64,000 nt of DNA, from positions 1-64,000 of the forward strand of contig DATKAB010000006.1 of assembly GCA_035498555.1 (NCBI GenBank). Reading direction: 5' to 3'. This document shows, in pieces, positions 1 through 8,851 of the stretch (positions are counted from its first letter, which is position 1; each line of letters starts with the position of its first letter). Under the pieces are notes generated by a model, which was not told where the DNA came from, ran no database searches, and was given only the letters and a program-made list of their open reading frames with translations. The DNA is from Candidatus Sulfotelmatobacter sp. (GTDB taxonomy: Bacteria > Eisenbacteria > RBG-16-71-46). A program made the translations under genes and the position numbers.

Positions 1-1132
1 CTGCGGCGATTGGCTCTCCGCCGGCTGGCCACGGTGACACCGCGCCACCGCCGGCATCGAGTCGCACCGCGTAGACTTGATAGCTTCCCGATCTCCGGTC
101 GATCCAGTCGAGGAAGAGTCCGCCCGCCTCATCGGAAGCCAGCGCGACGTAAATCTGGTCCCCGGCGACGCCGGGCGTCACCGCGACGCCGCTCCCCCAC
201 TGCGCCTGTAGCGATGAGTCGAATCGTTGCGCGCGGAGGTGACGCCCGCTTGTCGCGCTCGAGTCTTCCCACGCCAGGAACACGCCGCCCACGCCATCCG
301 AGAGCAACCTGGGTCGCCGCTGCGCGAGCGGTGCGGACGTCACCGCCACGCCCGAAGAGTCGGCGATGTTGCCCGCCGCGTCGAAGTGCTGGAGGTAGAT
401 CTGCGGGACAGGCCCGCGCCGATCGGACCACGCGACGAATGCGCCTCCGGATCCATCGGCCGCGAGCGATGGATCGTCCTCGGACTTCGGCGAGCGCGGC
501 GCCACCAGGCCGCCCGACAAGGCCGACGGCCAAATCCGCGTCCCCGAGCCGTCGATCCGCGCGACGCGCAGAACGTCGGATGTGTCCGTGTACGCTTCCT
601 GCTGCATGCAGATGACGATGCCGCCGTGGCCGTCCCGCTCGAGCAGTGGCGGCGTGTTGACGCCCATGTCGGTGACCTGAATCCCTTCAGGGTGCCAGCC
701 GGGGAAGATCGTCGGGATCGAAGTGAATCGCTGGAGATGCACGGGGCCTCCATCCAGGCGAGTACAGCTGCTGACGCAGTCGCTGTGCACCCACGCGACG
801 TAGACGCCGCCCGCGCCGTCCTCCCGGAGCGCCCCGGCAAAGTTCAAACCGAAGAGGTCGGTCGGGTTGATGCCGTACCCGGGCCACCCGGGATCGAGAT
901 CTCCGTTCGCGAGAAGGTGGTGGATCTGGAGTCCCCGACCGCCGTCCCAGGTCGAGACGTACGCGCCGCCGGCTCCGTCCCCCGCCAGTGCAGGCTCCCG
1001 GTAGATGCTCCACCCGCACGCGGGGCAGACGTCAACGCCGTCGGGTTGCCAGCCGGCGGCCGTGTCGCGCGGCGAGAGAAGCGCGGCGATCGCGATCAGG
1101 ATCGAAGCGACGGGGAGAATTCGGAGGCGCAT
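1..1132 (-). CDS. secreted repeat protein, C-terminus beyond window
   Basis: The frame opens at an ATG (1132-1130) and stays open for 377 codons to the window edge, so the C-terminus is missing. Residues 1-27 are a Sec signal peptide ending near DTAAG. The rest carries about six degenerate repeats built around D-G-x-G-G-x-x-V-A-W, for example EDGAGGVYVAWVHS, ADGSGGAFVAWSDRRG and SDGVGGVFLAWEDSS, spaced roughly 45-70 residues apart. Such short Gly/Trp repeats usually form beta-propeller blades, so an exported propeller protein is the best reading. Homologous proteins in FCB-type bacteria often end in a FlgD-like sorting domain, which would lie outside the window. Function is unknown. Confidence 0.75.
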   Translation of the reverse strand, partial: MRLRILPVASILIAIAALLSPRDTAAGWQPDGVDVCPACGWSIYREPALAGDGAGGAYVSTWDGGRGLQIHHLLANGDLDPGWPGYGINPTDLFGLNFAGALREDGAGGVYVAWVHSDCVSSCTRLDGGPVHLQRFTSIPTIFPGWHPEGIQVTDMGVNTPPLLERDGHGGIVICMQQEAYTDTSDVLRVARIDGSGTRIWPSALSGGLVAPRSPKSEDDPSLAADGSGGAFVAWSDRRGPVPQIYLQHFDAAGNIADSSGVAVTSAPLAQRRPRLLSDGVGGVFLAWEDSSATSGRHLRAQRFDSSLQAQWGSGVAVTPGVAGDQIYVALASDEAGGLFLDWIDRRSGSYQVYAVRLDAGGGAVSPWPAGGEPIAA

Positions 1133-1256
1133 GCGAGGGACTCCTTCGATCGCGCTTCCCTGCGGGCCGGGAAGAAGGGTAACGCCGCGCCCCGGCGGCT
1201 CACAGGAAAATGATGCTCTTCCCGCCGGCGGCGCGTTCGGCTAGTTTGTCCGCTCC

Positions 1257-1793
1257 ATGAGACGTGCCACGGTCGGCGCTTCGCGCGCCCTGATCGGTGC
1301 TGCCCGCGGGATGGCCGCCACCCTCCTCGTGCTCGCGCCCGCCGGATGCGGCAAGTCGAAGCCTGCGGAACACGAAACCCTCGAGTTCGAGACCGCGCCC
1401 GATACCTCCGCGATCGCCCGCGGCCAGCCGCTCCTCACCCGTTTCGAGCCCTACCGAGCCTCCGACGGCGCGATGCGCGCGCGTGGCCACCTCGATCTGC
1501 CGGATGGCACGCGCATTCAGCTCTCGGTGCGCCGCGCCGACGGCTCGGAGTTGGACCGCGTGCAGGTCGACATCGCCGGCGGCGGCTTCGACACGCCGCC
1601 GATCCTCGACAATGGCCGCCCGCCGGCTCAGGGCCTCTATCGCTTCGTGGTCAGCACCCAGTTCAACAGCGTCTGGCAGCCCGAAAACGTGCTGAGCGCG
1701 ACGCGCAACGGCCTCGATCTGCGCGGGCCGGGCGTCCGGCGCGGCGCGCATGGCGAAGCCATGTTCGAGATCGCGATGGAGAAGCGGCTGTGA
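1257..1793 (+). CDS. predicted lipoprotein of unknown function
   Basis: The 178-residue product starts with a basic, then hydrophobic leader and a lipobox-like L-A-P-A-G-C at about residues 26-31, so Cys31 is the probable lipidated residue. The mature part begins GKSKPAEHETLEFE and has no domain I recognise; its beta-rich middle (RIQLSVRRADGSELDRVQVD) resembles the Ig-like or carbohydrate-binding folds common in such lipoproteins. It is divergent from the repeat protein to its left, 124 nt away, and is followed 28 nt later by the Eis-like acetyltransferase, so it may head that operon. Confidence 0.65.
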   Translation: MRRATVGASRALIGAARGMAATLLVLAPAGCGKSKPAEHETLEFETAPDTSAIARGQPLLTRFEPYRASDGAMRARGHLDLPDGTRIQLSVRRADGSELDRVQVDIAGGGFDTPPILDNGRPPAQGLYRFVVSTQFNSVWQPENVLSATRNGLDLRGPGVRRGAHGEAMFEIAMEKRL

Positions 1794-1821
1794 CGCGCGC
1801 GCCGTTCGCCGGGAGCGCCGC

Positions 1822-3093
1822 GTGAGCCCGCGGCCGCCGCGCCCGCCCGCGCTCCGCTATCGCACCGCGCGGCGCACCGACGTCGAGACGCTCGCCGATC
1901 TCGGCTATCGCGCCTACCGGGTGGCGAGCCTCGAGAAACGGCGCGAGTTCTACACCGATCACCCGCGCTTCACGATCCGCGACGTTCGCGTCGGCGAGCT
2001 GGAAGGCCAGATCGTCGCCTCGATGGTGCTCTATCCGCTCACCGCGCTGGTGCGCGGGCAGAAGCTGCCGGTGGTCGGCGTCGGCTCGGTGGCGGTGTCA
2101 CCCGAGCATCGCCGGCGCGGCGTGGCCGAGACGCTGATGAAGTTCGCGATTCGCGAGATGCGCCAGCGCGGTGACGCGCTCAGCATGCTCTACGCATTTC
2201 GCGGCTCGTACTACCGCAAGCTGGGCTATGGCGTGATCGAATACGTACACCAGGTCGCCGCGTCGCCGGCGAACCTGCCGGTCTCGGACGAGGCGCGTTT
2301 CGTGCGCCGGCTGATGATTCCCGACCGGCCCGCGGTGCAGGCGCTATTCGAGAAGGTCTCCGGTCAGGGCCACTTCGCGCTGGTGCGAAAACCCGAATGG
2401 TGGACCCAGCGCCTGTGGGGATACGCCAGCGACTGGGTGGTGTACGAGGGGCGGCGGCGCGGGCAGATCGAGGGCTACCTCTGCTACGACGTCGATCACT
2501 CGAACGGCCCCTTCAAGCTCCAGCTCTCGCTGCTCGAGTTCGTGGCGGCGACACCGGCCGCGTTCAAGGGACTGGTCGGCTACCTCGCTTCGCTGCGTGA
2601 CCAGGTCGCCGAGATCCACAGCGCGCTGCCCGCGGATCACGCCTGGCTGCACACGCTCCAGACCGCGCAGAACCTTCGTCCCGGCCTCGAAATCAGCGTG
2701 TTCGCCGACACCGCCGGCGTCGCCGCCGGGGCGATGTTGCGCTTCACCGACGTGAAGCTCGGGCTCGAGATGCTGCCGGTCTCGCCGCACGCACGCGGCG
2801 AGGTCGTGGTGGAGCTCGACGATTCGGTGATCGCCGCCAACGCCCGCGCCTGGCGCGTGAGCGCGCGCGAGGGGCGCCTCACGGTCGCGCCCGAATCGCC
2901 GCGCGCCGGTCGCCGCCGGCCGCCGCGACTGCGCATGCCGATGGACGCGCTCGGCCCGATCGCCGGCGGCACGCTGTCGCCGCGGCGCGCCGCCGAGGCC
3001 GGCTTGATCGAAGCGAGCGGCGGCGCCGACGAGATCGTCGACAGCTGGTTCCGCGCTCGGCCCGCCTTCCTCTACCAGTTGAACGGGTTCTGA
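1822..3093 (+). CDS. Eis-like GNAT N-acetyltransferase
   Basis: I chose the GTG at 1822 because the frame upstream overlaps the lipoprotein gene and reads as low-complexity arginine-rich sequence; this gives 423 residues, the usual Eis length. The N-terminal GNAT domain shows GVGSVAVSPEHRRRGVAETL (beta-4 plus the acetyl-CoA loop R-R-R-G-V-A) and FRGSYYRKLGYG with the Tyr that serves as general acid. A second GNAT-like part and an SCP2-like C-terminal domain follow. The chain ends in Phe (YQLNGF), as in Mycobacterium Eis, where the terminal carboxylate is the catalytic base. It probably acetylates amino groups of small molecules or peptides; the substrate is unknown. It ends 2 nt before the thioesterase start. 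Confidence 0.85.
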   Translation: MSPRPPRPPALRYRTARRTDVETLADLGYRAYRVASLEKRREFYTDHPRFTIRDVRVGELEGQIVASMVLYPLTALVRGQKLPVVGVGSVAVSPEHRRRGVAETLMKFAIREMRQRGDALSMLYAFRGSYYRKLGYGVIEYVHQVAASPANLPVSDEARFVRRLMIPDRPAVQALFEKVSGQGHFALVRKPEWWTQRLWGYASDWVVYEGRRRGQIEGYLCYDVDHSNGPFKLQLSLLEFVAATPAAFKGLVGYLASLRDQVAEIHSALPADHAWLHTLQTAQNLRPGLEISVFADTAGVAAGAMLRFTDVKLGLEMLPVSPHARGEVVVELDDSVIAANARAWRVSAREGRLTVAPESPRAGRRRPPRLRMPMDALGPIAGGTLSPRRAAEAGLIEASGGADEIVDSWFRARPAFLYQLNGF

Positions 3094-3095
3094 GC

Positions 3096-3536
3096 TTGAG
3101 TGTCGCGGGCTTTTCGGTCGGGCACGAGCTGGTTCCACGCTTCCGTGACACCGACGCGATGGGCCACATCAACAACGCCGTCTACGTGACCTATCTCGAG
3201 GTCGCGCGGCAGGCCTACTGGCGGAAGCTCGAATCGGCGACCGACTACCGGCGCGTCCCGTTCATCCTCGCCAGCGTCACGATCGACTTCCGCTCCGAAG
3301 CGCTGGTGCAGGAGGTGCTCGATCTCGGCGTGCGCTGCGACTGGATCGGCACCAAGTCGTTCGGTTTCGCCTACCGGATCGAGGAGAAGAGCAGCCGGCG
3401 CCTGGTGGTTGAAGCCAGCTCGGTTCAGGTGTGCTACGACTACACGACGAAACAGAGCATTTCGATGCCCGACTCCCTGCGGCGCCGACTCGAACAGTTC
3501 GAGGGCCGCGATCTCACCCGAAAGGTGCCGTCATGA
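3096..3536 (+). CDS. acyl-CoA thioesterase, 4HBT/YbgC-FadM type
   Basis: This 146-residue single hotdog-fold protein hydrolyses acyl-CoA thioesters in its family. The signature RFRDTDAMGHINNAVYVTYL carries the Asp of the active site followed by G-H-I-N-N-A and then E-V-A-R on the long helix. The second half, ASVTIDFRSEAL and SFGFAYRIEE, matches the sheet strands of the family. The start is a TTG 2 nt after the acetyltransferase stop. The last codons overlap the ATG of the next gene by 4 nt (ATGA), so it is translationally coupled to the Tat-signal protein. Chain-length preference cannot be read from sequence. Confidence 0.85.
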   Translation: MSVAGFSVGHELVPRFRDTDAMGHINNAVYVTYLEVARQAYWRKLESATDYRRVPFILASVTIDFRSEALVQEVLDLGVRCDWIGTKSFGFAYRIEEKSSRRLVVEASSVQVCYDYTTKQSISMPDSLRRRLEQFEGRDLTRKVPS

Positions 3537-3910
3537 AGCGAACGCCTCGCGAGGAAGAACCCGCCCGCGCCGACGCGCCGCCGCCGCATGGGCCGCGCAC
3601 GCGCCGCGCATTCATGAAATTGATGGCCGCCGGCTCGACCGCGCTGCTGGTGTCGGGCACCGCGCCGCGCGCGCGTGCCGCATCGAGCAAGAAGCGCGCG
3701 GCGGTCGCCACGCCCGCCTCCAGCGACTCGGTCCTAACGCCGACCAGGCCGGGCGCGCATCCGGCGCTGGCCGAGGAGATCGAGAAGCAGAAGAAGTACA
3801 CCGCCGACAGCCTCAAGCGGATTCGGGACTACTCGCTGCCCGCCGGCAGCCCGCAGGGATTCGCCTTCCGGCCACTGCCCGCGAAGCACTCGCCGAGGAG
3901 AGCACGCTGA
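3533..3910 (+). CDS. small twin-arginine signal protein
   Basis: A 125-residue protein with a Tat-type leader: T-R-R-A-F-M-K at about residues 24-30 followed by a short hydrophobic segment (LMAAGSTALLVSG) and an A-R-A cleavage-like site. The mature part is only about 75 residues, charged and partly helical (EEIEKQKKYTADSLKRIRDY), with no catalytic motif. Its start overlaps the thioesterase stop (ATGA) and its stop overlaps the amidase start (TGATG), so it sits inside a tightly coupled cluster. It may be an exported partner of the amidase, or a truncated relic of a longer Tat substrate. Function is not known. Confidence 0.65.
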   Translation: MKRTPREEEPARADAPPPHGPRTRRAFMKLMAAGSTALLVSGTAPRARAASSKKRAAVATPASSDSVLTPTRPGAHPALAEEIEKQKKYTADSLKRIRDYSLPAGSPQGFAFRPLPAKHSPRRAR

Positions 3911-5325
3911 TGCTCGGCGAAGACGTGCTGTTCCAGACCGTGGACGAGCTGGCTCCCAAGATCCAGGCGAAGCAGATCTCGCCGATCGAGCTGACCGAGT
4001 CGTATCTCCAGCGCATCCGCAAGTACTCGTCGAAACTCAACGCGTTCGAGACCGTCACCGCCGACCTGGCGCGCAGGCAGGCGCGAGCCGCCGAGACCGA
4101 GATCAACGGCGGCAAGTATCGCGGGCCGCTCCACGGCATTCCCTACGGTGCCAAGGATCTGTTCGACACCGCCGGCATCCGCACCTCGTGGGGCGCCGTG
4201 CCGTGCCGCAATCGCGTTCCGAACACCGACGCCACCGTGATCCGCCGCCTGCGTGAGGCGGGCGCGGTGCTGCTCGGCAAGCTCGCCATGGTCGAGTTCG
4301 CCGGCGGACTCGGCTACCGATTCGCCGACGCTTCGGCCAGCGGCCCGTGCCGCAATCCGTGGGATCCGTCGCGCTGGACCGGCGGCTCGTCGGCCGGCTC
4401 GGGCGCGGCGGTCGGGGGCGGACTGGTGGCATTCGCGCTCGGCACCGAGACCTGGGGCTCGATCCTCTGCCCGTCGGCGTTCTGCGGATGCACCGGACTG
4501 CGTCCCACCTACGGCCGCGTGAGCCGCGCCGGCGGCATGGTGTGCTCGTACACCTTCGACAAGGTCGGACCGATCGCGCGTTCGGCCGTGGACTGCCGCA
4601 TGATTCTCTCGGCGATCGGCGGCCCCGATCCCGACGACGCGACCGCGAGTCACGAGCCGCTCGCGCTCGATGGCCCGGTGCGCGACCCGCGCACGATTCG
4701 CGCCGCGCTCATCCCGCTCGATTTCGCGAAGCACGGCGAGCCCGAGGTGAAGCACGCATTCGACGCCGCGGTGGCCGTGCTCAAGGGCCTCGGCGTTCGC
4801 ATCGAGCCGGCGTCGCTGCCCGACTTTCCGGCCGGCGACGTGGCCGGCGCGATCATCACCGCCGAGGCGCTGTCGGCGTTCGAGAGCTTCTTCCGCGACG
4901 GCTCGGTGAAGCAGCTGAAGGATCCCTACGCGCCGTATCAAATGGAGATCGCCCAGCCGATGACCGCCGCCGATCTCACCAAGGCGTGGCGGATGCGAGA
5001 GGTGTTGCTGGAGAAGATGGCCGACTTCTTCGGCAAGTACGACGTGATCGTGACGCCCAACTTCATGTCGGTGGCGCCGCCGGTGGATGGCGACCTGAAC
5101 GAGACGCTCGACTATCCCGATCCGGTGGGCGGCGTCGGCAACACCTGCGGTCTGCCGTCGCTCGCGATGCCGACCGGGCTCGGCAAGGACGGCCTGCCGG
5201 TGAGCTTCCAGATCATGGGCGCGCCGTTCGACGAGGCGACCCTCTTGAACCTCGGCGAAGCGTTCCAGTCGAAGACCGAGCACCACCTGGAGCATCCCTC
5301 GCTCGCGCAGACACTCGCGAGCTAG
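3910..5325 (+). CDS. amidase signature family hydrolase
   Basis: This 471-residue protein has the Ser-cisSer-Lys triad of the amidase signature family: Lys82 in PYGAKDLFDT, cis-Ser160 in TGGSSAGSGAAVGGG, and nucleophile Ser184 in TWGSILCPSAFCG, with the 24-residue spacing seen in FAAH and GatA. GLRPTYGRVSR follows. The usual D-x-G-G-S is E-T-W-G-S here, so the oxyanion region differs slightly. It hydrolyses amide bonds; GatA is unlikely because no gatB or gatC is nearby and the pocket region differs. No signal peptide is seen, so it should be cytoplasmic unless carried by the Tat protein encoded just upstream, with which it overlaps by 1 nt. Confidence 0.85.
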   Translation: MLGEDVLFQTVDELAPKIQAKQISPIELTESYLQRIRKYSSKLNAFETVTADLARRQARAAETEINGGKYRGPLHGIPYGAKDLFDTAGIRTSWGAVPCRNRVPNTDATVIRRLREAGAVLLGKLAMVEFAGGLGYRFADASASGPCRNPWDPSRWTGGSSAGSGAAVGGGLVAFALGTETWGSILCPSAFCGCTGLRPTYGRVSRAGGMVCSYTFDKVGPIARSAVDCRMILSAIGGPDPDDATASHEPLALDGPVRDPRTIRAALIPLDFAKHGEPEVKHAFDAAVAVLKGLGVRIEPASLPDFPAGDVAGAIITAEALSAFESFFRDGSVKQLKDPYAPYQMEIAQPMTAADLTKAWRMREVLLEKMADFFGKYDVIVTPNFMSVAPPVDGDLNETLDYPDPVGGVGNTCGLPSLAMPTGLGKDGLPVSFQIMGAPFDEATLLNLGEAFQSKTEHHLEHPSLAQTLAS

Positions 5326-5335
5326 AATCATCGGG

Positions 5336-6253
5336 ATGTTCCATCGCTACCTGCCGATCGCGCTGGCCGCGCTGGTCTCCGTGCCGGCCGGGGCGGGCTT
5401 CGCCGCCGCCGCCGCGCCGATACCGGTCGACTCGCTCCAGGTCGTCGATCTGCCGCGTTACAAGCTCTACGGGCCCGACATCGCCTCGCTCCAGCTGACG
5501 CGGCACGAGATGGACTACGCGTTCAACCAGTTCCGCCGCTACATCGGCGACTCGCCTCCCAAGCTCACGATCGCCGTGCTCGGCTCGCTTCCGGATCCGT
5601 CCCGCGTCAGCGCCGCCTCGCTGCGCGAAGCCGGCGTCGACTACGTGCTCACCGACTGGCCGCCGCGAGCCGGCGCGCCGCCGCCGGCGCCCGAGCTCTC
5701 GGAGCGAGCCGGCCGCTGGTACCTCGCGGCGTTCGAGCGGGTGAACGCCAGGGCTTCGCCGCCGCCGGGCAAGGCGCGGCTCACACCCGACTGGTTCGAC
5801 AGCGCGGTAGCGGGACTGTGCGCCTCGCCGGTCGAGCAGGGCCGCCGCCTCGGGCTCGTGAGCGCGCACATCGACCAGCACATCCCCATCGATCGGCTGC
5901 TCGCCATGTCGCGACCCGAGCCCGGGCCGCCGGCGAAATCGAAGGGCCAGCCCGCGAACGCGGCGAAGAGCGGCGGCAAGTCGACGCCCGCTGCCGGCAA
6001 GCCGGCGCCGGCCGGCGCCACCGGTGCCGATGCGCCGTTCTACGACGCGGAAGCCCTGTCGTTCGCGCGCTTCCTCGCGATGCGCGAAGGCGATCGCTTC
6101 ATCGGCTGGGTGCTCGAGCCGATCCTGGCTGGCGAGCCCGCCAGCGCCGGGCTCAATCGGGCGAAGACGCTGTTTCCGCGCCCCGACCAGCTCGAGACCG
6201 CATGGGTCGCATGGGTCAAGGGCGGCATGAAGAACGAGGCGCCGCAGCAGTGA
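5336..6253 (+). CDS. secreted protein of unknown function
   Basis: A 305-residue protein with a Sec signal peptide (about residues 1-25, cleavage near GAGFA-AAAA). Two conserved-looking parts flank a low-complexity Ala/Lys/Pro/Gly linker at about residues 195-230. The N-terminal part contains LTRHEMDYAFNQFRRYIG; the C-terminal part contains AEALSFARFLAMREGDRF and ends with PDQLETAWVAWVKGG. The last part resembles the tail of secreted peptidase-like proteins (helix after a metal site), but no HExxH is present. It begins 10 nt after the amidase stop and is probably in the same transcript. I do not recognise the family. Confidence 0.55.
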   Translation: MFHRYLPIALAALVSVPAGAGFAAAAAPIPVDSLQVVDLPRYKLYGPDIASLQLTRHEMDYAFNQFRRYIGDSPPKLTIAVLGSLPDPSRVSAASLREAGVDYVLTDWPPRAGAPPPAPELSERAGRWYLAAFERVNARASPPPGKARLTPDWFDSAVAGLCASPVEQGRRLGLVSAHIDQHIPIDRLLAMSRPEPGPPAKSKGQPANAAKSGGKSTPAAGKPAPAGATGADAPFYDAEALSFARFLAMREGDRFIGWVLEPILAGEPASAGLNRAKTLFPRPDQLETAWVAWVKGGMKNEAPQQ

Positions 6254-6277
6254 CGTCCGCCGCAGTGCCGCGCTCGA

Positions 6278-8149
6278 CTACAGAATCTCTTTCAGCGTGG
6301 CGTTGAGGTTCTTCTGCTTCCCGTTGCGGAGCACCACCAGCTTCACCCGGGTGCCGGCCACGCCATCCACGAACTTCTGCTCGAGCTGATCGGGATCGAG
6401 TTGCGCCGCAGCCACGCCGTCGATCGACACGACTTCGTCATCTTCCGCCAGTCCGGCGCGATCGGCGGGTGAATCCTTCAGCACCTGGAAGGCCTTGATC
6501 GTTCCGTCCTCGCGCGCGAGCTGAGCGCCGAACAGGCTGAAGCCGGGACGCTTGGTGTATTTCGCCGCCGGCTCGAGATAGATCTTCCGCCGCTCGTAGT
6601 CGAGCGTGACCTTGAAGCGCTCGAGCAGCTCGTTGCCGATGTTGCCGGCGTAGTCCTCGCTGGCGAGCGCGCCCTCGGTGGTGGTCGAGAGCCCGATTAG
6701 CGGCTCGTCGACGCGATACGGCCCGATTTCGAGCGACTTCATGCGCGCCAGCTTGCTCTCGAAGGTGCCGCCAAAGCCGCCGCCCATCACGGTGATCGCG
6801 CGCGGAGCCTTCGCGATCAGCTCGTACTTGGCGACGAACGGCGTGTGCAGATCGAGCATGGAGCCGCTGCCCACGTCCACGCGCGCCGCGCCTTCGTACA
6901 GGCCATCGAGCTTGATGTTGACGACCGGGGCGTGGCCAGCCAGCGTCATCGGGATCGCGGTGCCCTTGCCCTCGTAGGTGAAGGTCTTGGGATCGTAGAG
7001 GAACAGGTTGTGGCCGTCGTAGTCCACCTGGTTCACGAACCGCACGATGACGTCGAAGCCCACGACGCCCGCGCAGTCGCGCCAGAAGAACGGCGCCAGC
7101 ACCGAATTCACGTTGAGCACCGCGACCTTCAGGTTCTGGAGTTCGACGCCGTCGGCGTCGGCGGTGGTGAGGCGCAGCCGGTCGAGCGTGGCGAACGACG
7201 CGCCGCCGCCCGAGCCCGCCCCCTCGGCGTGCATGTTTCCCACGGATTTGAGGCCGATCTTCGCGGCGTAGGCGCTGTCGATCACGGTGACGCTCGCGCC
7301 GGTGTCGAACAGGAAATCGGCCGGCGGGCCACCGTTCACCGAGGCGTGGATCCACAGATGCCGCGAGTGATATTCGAATGGAATTCGCGCCACGCCCACA
7401 GTCTTGAGCCAGGTGACGGGCGCGAGCGCCTCGGCGGGCGGGGTGAACTGGGTGTCGGGAATGTCTTCGACCAGGATCGAATCCACGGTCACGGTGGCGT
7501 TGTTGGCGGCCGCGCCGGCCACCTCCTGCACCGATTTGAACGCGACCATCATGCCGTTCACGCTCCGATAGTCGGAGTTGGTGGTGGTCACCGTCATCTG
7601 ATCGCTCTTGGTGATCAGACGGACGAGGTAGCCGGTCTTCCTGTCGAACTCGAGGCGCCGCGGCTTGGCCCCGGGCGGCGTCACCTCGAGCACCGCGAAC
7701 GAGCCCAGCGAATCGGTGACGTCGGCGAGCCGCGTGATCGTGCCGCCGGCCTGATCGGGTTCGAGCCAGCGTTCGTTCTCGAACCAGCCGCTCGAGAGCG
7801 CCTGCTCGAGCGCGACGCCATCGAGCGGCAGGATCTTGCCGCTGGTGTCGAGTCGCCACGCCTGGTTGCCGCTCTGCCAGTCCTTGATCGTGATCGGGCC
7901 GATCGATATCGCGCTCGAACGCTTGTCGGGCGCCTTCCGCCACGCTTCGAGCGTTCCCTGCAGACCGAACGCCGTCAGCTTGCCCTTCACGTGCGTCGAG
8001 CGCGTCGCCTGCCATTTGTCTCGACCGCCGGTGACCTGGAGGTAGCGATCGAGCACGGTCTTGGCCTCGGGAGTGATGGTGGCGCGCGCGGCCGCGGGCG
8101 CCAGCGCGGTGAGCAGTGATAGAAGGACAAACAGACGGCGGATTCTCAT
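6278..8149 (-). CDS. secreted retropepsin-like aspartyl protease with PDZ domain
   Basis: The 623-residue protein has a signal peptide (residues 1-22), an N-terminal LolA/DUF-like beta domain (about 25-240), a retropepsin-type protease region (about 255-510), and a C-terminal PDZ domain (about 530-615, SPADRAGLAEDDEVVSIDG). The first protease half has the canonical active Asp282 in FLFDTGASVTVID. The second half has VDVGSGSMLDL, where Asp425 sits in D-V-G-S rather than D-T-G, so either the single-chain enzyme tolerates Val or the second site is weak. It is probably periplasmic or outer-membrane associated. It converges with the secreted gene to its left, 24 nt apart. Confidence 0.8.
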   Translation of the reverse strand: MRIRRLFVLLSLLTALAPAAARATITPEAKTVLDRYLQVTGGRDKWQATRSTHVKGKLTAFGLQGTLEAWRKAPDKRSSAISIGPITIKDWQSGNQAWRLDTSGKILPLDGVALEQALSSGWFENERWLEPDQAGGTITRLADVTDSLGSFAVLEVTPPGAKPRRLEFDRKTGYLVRLITKSDQMTVTTTNSDYRSVNGMMVAFKSVQEVAGAAANNATVTVDSILVEDIPDTQFTPPAEALAPVTWLKTVGVARIPFEYHSRHLWIHASVNGGPPADFLFDTGASVTVIDSAYAAKIGLKSVGNMHAEGAGSGGGASFATLDRLRLTTADADGVELQNLKVAVLNVNSVLAPFFWRDCAGVVGFDVIVRFVNQVDYDGHNLFLYDPKTFTYEGKGTAIPMTLAGHAPVVNIKLDGLYEGAARVDVGSGSMLDLHTPFVAKYELIAKAPRAITVMGGGFGGTFESKLARMKSLEIGPYRVDEPLIGLSTTTEGALASEDYAGNIGNELLERFKVTLDYERRKIYLEPAAKYTKRPGFSLFGAQLAREDGTIKAFQVLKDSPADRAGLAEDDEVVSIDGVAAAQLDPDQLEQKFVDGVAGTRVKLVVLRNGKQKNLNATLKEIL

Positions 8150-8254
8150 GGAGGATTCACCTCGCGAGGGGAATGGGGAGGAGCCGGCGGCACTCTAACC
8201 CAGGCCTTCGCCGGCGGCACCCGCGCGCGGAAAATATCGGACGAGCGCGGAGCG

Positions 8255-8284
8255 TTGCCTTGCCGCTGGCAGTGCGCTTATTCT
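8255..8284 (+). promoter_or_regulatory. candidate sigma-70-type promoter
   Basis: TTGCCT (8255-8260) and TATTCT (8279-8284) are separated by 18 nt, four matches of six in each hexamer. It would start a transcript near 8291 with a short leader before the barrel gene at 8329, whose Shine-Dalgarno GGAGGAG lies at 8317-8323. The match is by eye only and GC-rich genomes may use different consensus elements. Confidence 0.35.
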
Positions 8285-8328
8285 GCCGCGTCCATCACTC
8301 CCGACCCGATCTCACGGAGGAGCCACGC

Positions 8329-8823
8329 ATGTTCAGAAAGATCTTGGTCTTGGCGCTCGTCGCGAGCGCCACGCCGGTGGCCGCGCTGGCGGCGAACTCG
8401 TCCGGCGGCACCGCACTCAATGCCTGGGGACCGCGGGTCGGATTCAGCACCGGGCCCGATCAGTTCCTGATCGGCGCGCAGCTGGACTTCAGCGACGTCG
8501 CGCCCAACATCGGCTTCGTTCCCAATCTCGACATCGGGTTCGGCGATCACGTGACCACCTTCGATTTGAACGCCGATCTCCACTACATGTTCACCCTGCG
8601 AGACTCTCCGTGGCGCCCGTACGTCGGCGCGGGCGTCGGCATCACTTTTTCGAATTTCAGCAGCGACGTGGGCGGAGACTCGGAAACCGACGTCGGCGGC
8701 AGCCTGATCGTCGGCGCCACCGCTCCGACCAAGCGCGGCAGCCGCTTCTTCTCCGAGGCCAAGCTCGGCCTCGGCGACATCGCCGACTTCAAGCTGCTGG
8801 TGGGCTGGAATTTTCCGATGTAG
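8329..8823 (+). CDS. outer-membrane beta-barrel protein
   Basis: The ATG at 8329 follows a strong GGAGGAG. The 164-residue product has a Sec signal peptide (residues 1-21) and then alternating amphipathic strands such as FLIGAQLDFSD, HVTTFDLNADLHYMF, WRPYVGAGVGITFSNF and FFSEAKLGLG, ending FKLLVGWNFPM with an aromatic residue two from the end, as outer-membrane barrels need for assembly. The length suits an eight-stranded OmpA/OmpX-like barrel. Its cargo or partner is unknown. It lies 28 nt before a second barrel gene in the same direction. Confidence 0.75.
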   Translation: MFRKILVLALVASATPVAALAANSSGGTALNAWGPRVGFSTGPDQFLIGAQLDFSDVAPNIGFVPNLDIGFGDHVTTFDLNADLHYMFTLRDSPWRPYVGAGVGITFSNFSSDVGGDSETDVGGSLIVGATAPTKRGSRFFSEAKLGLGDIADFKLLVGWNFPM

Positions 8824-8851
8824 CTCCGCGCTCTGATCCGGAGGTGACGTG

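Noticed and set aside
3910-5325. Amidase as GatA subunit
   Set aside because: No gatB or gatC nearby, a divergent D-x-G-G-S block, and an association with a Tat protein instead.
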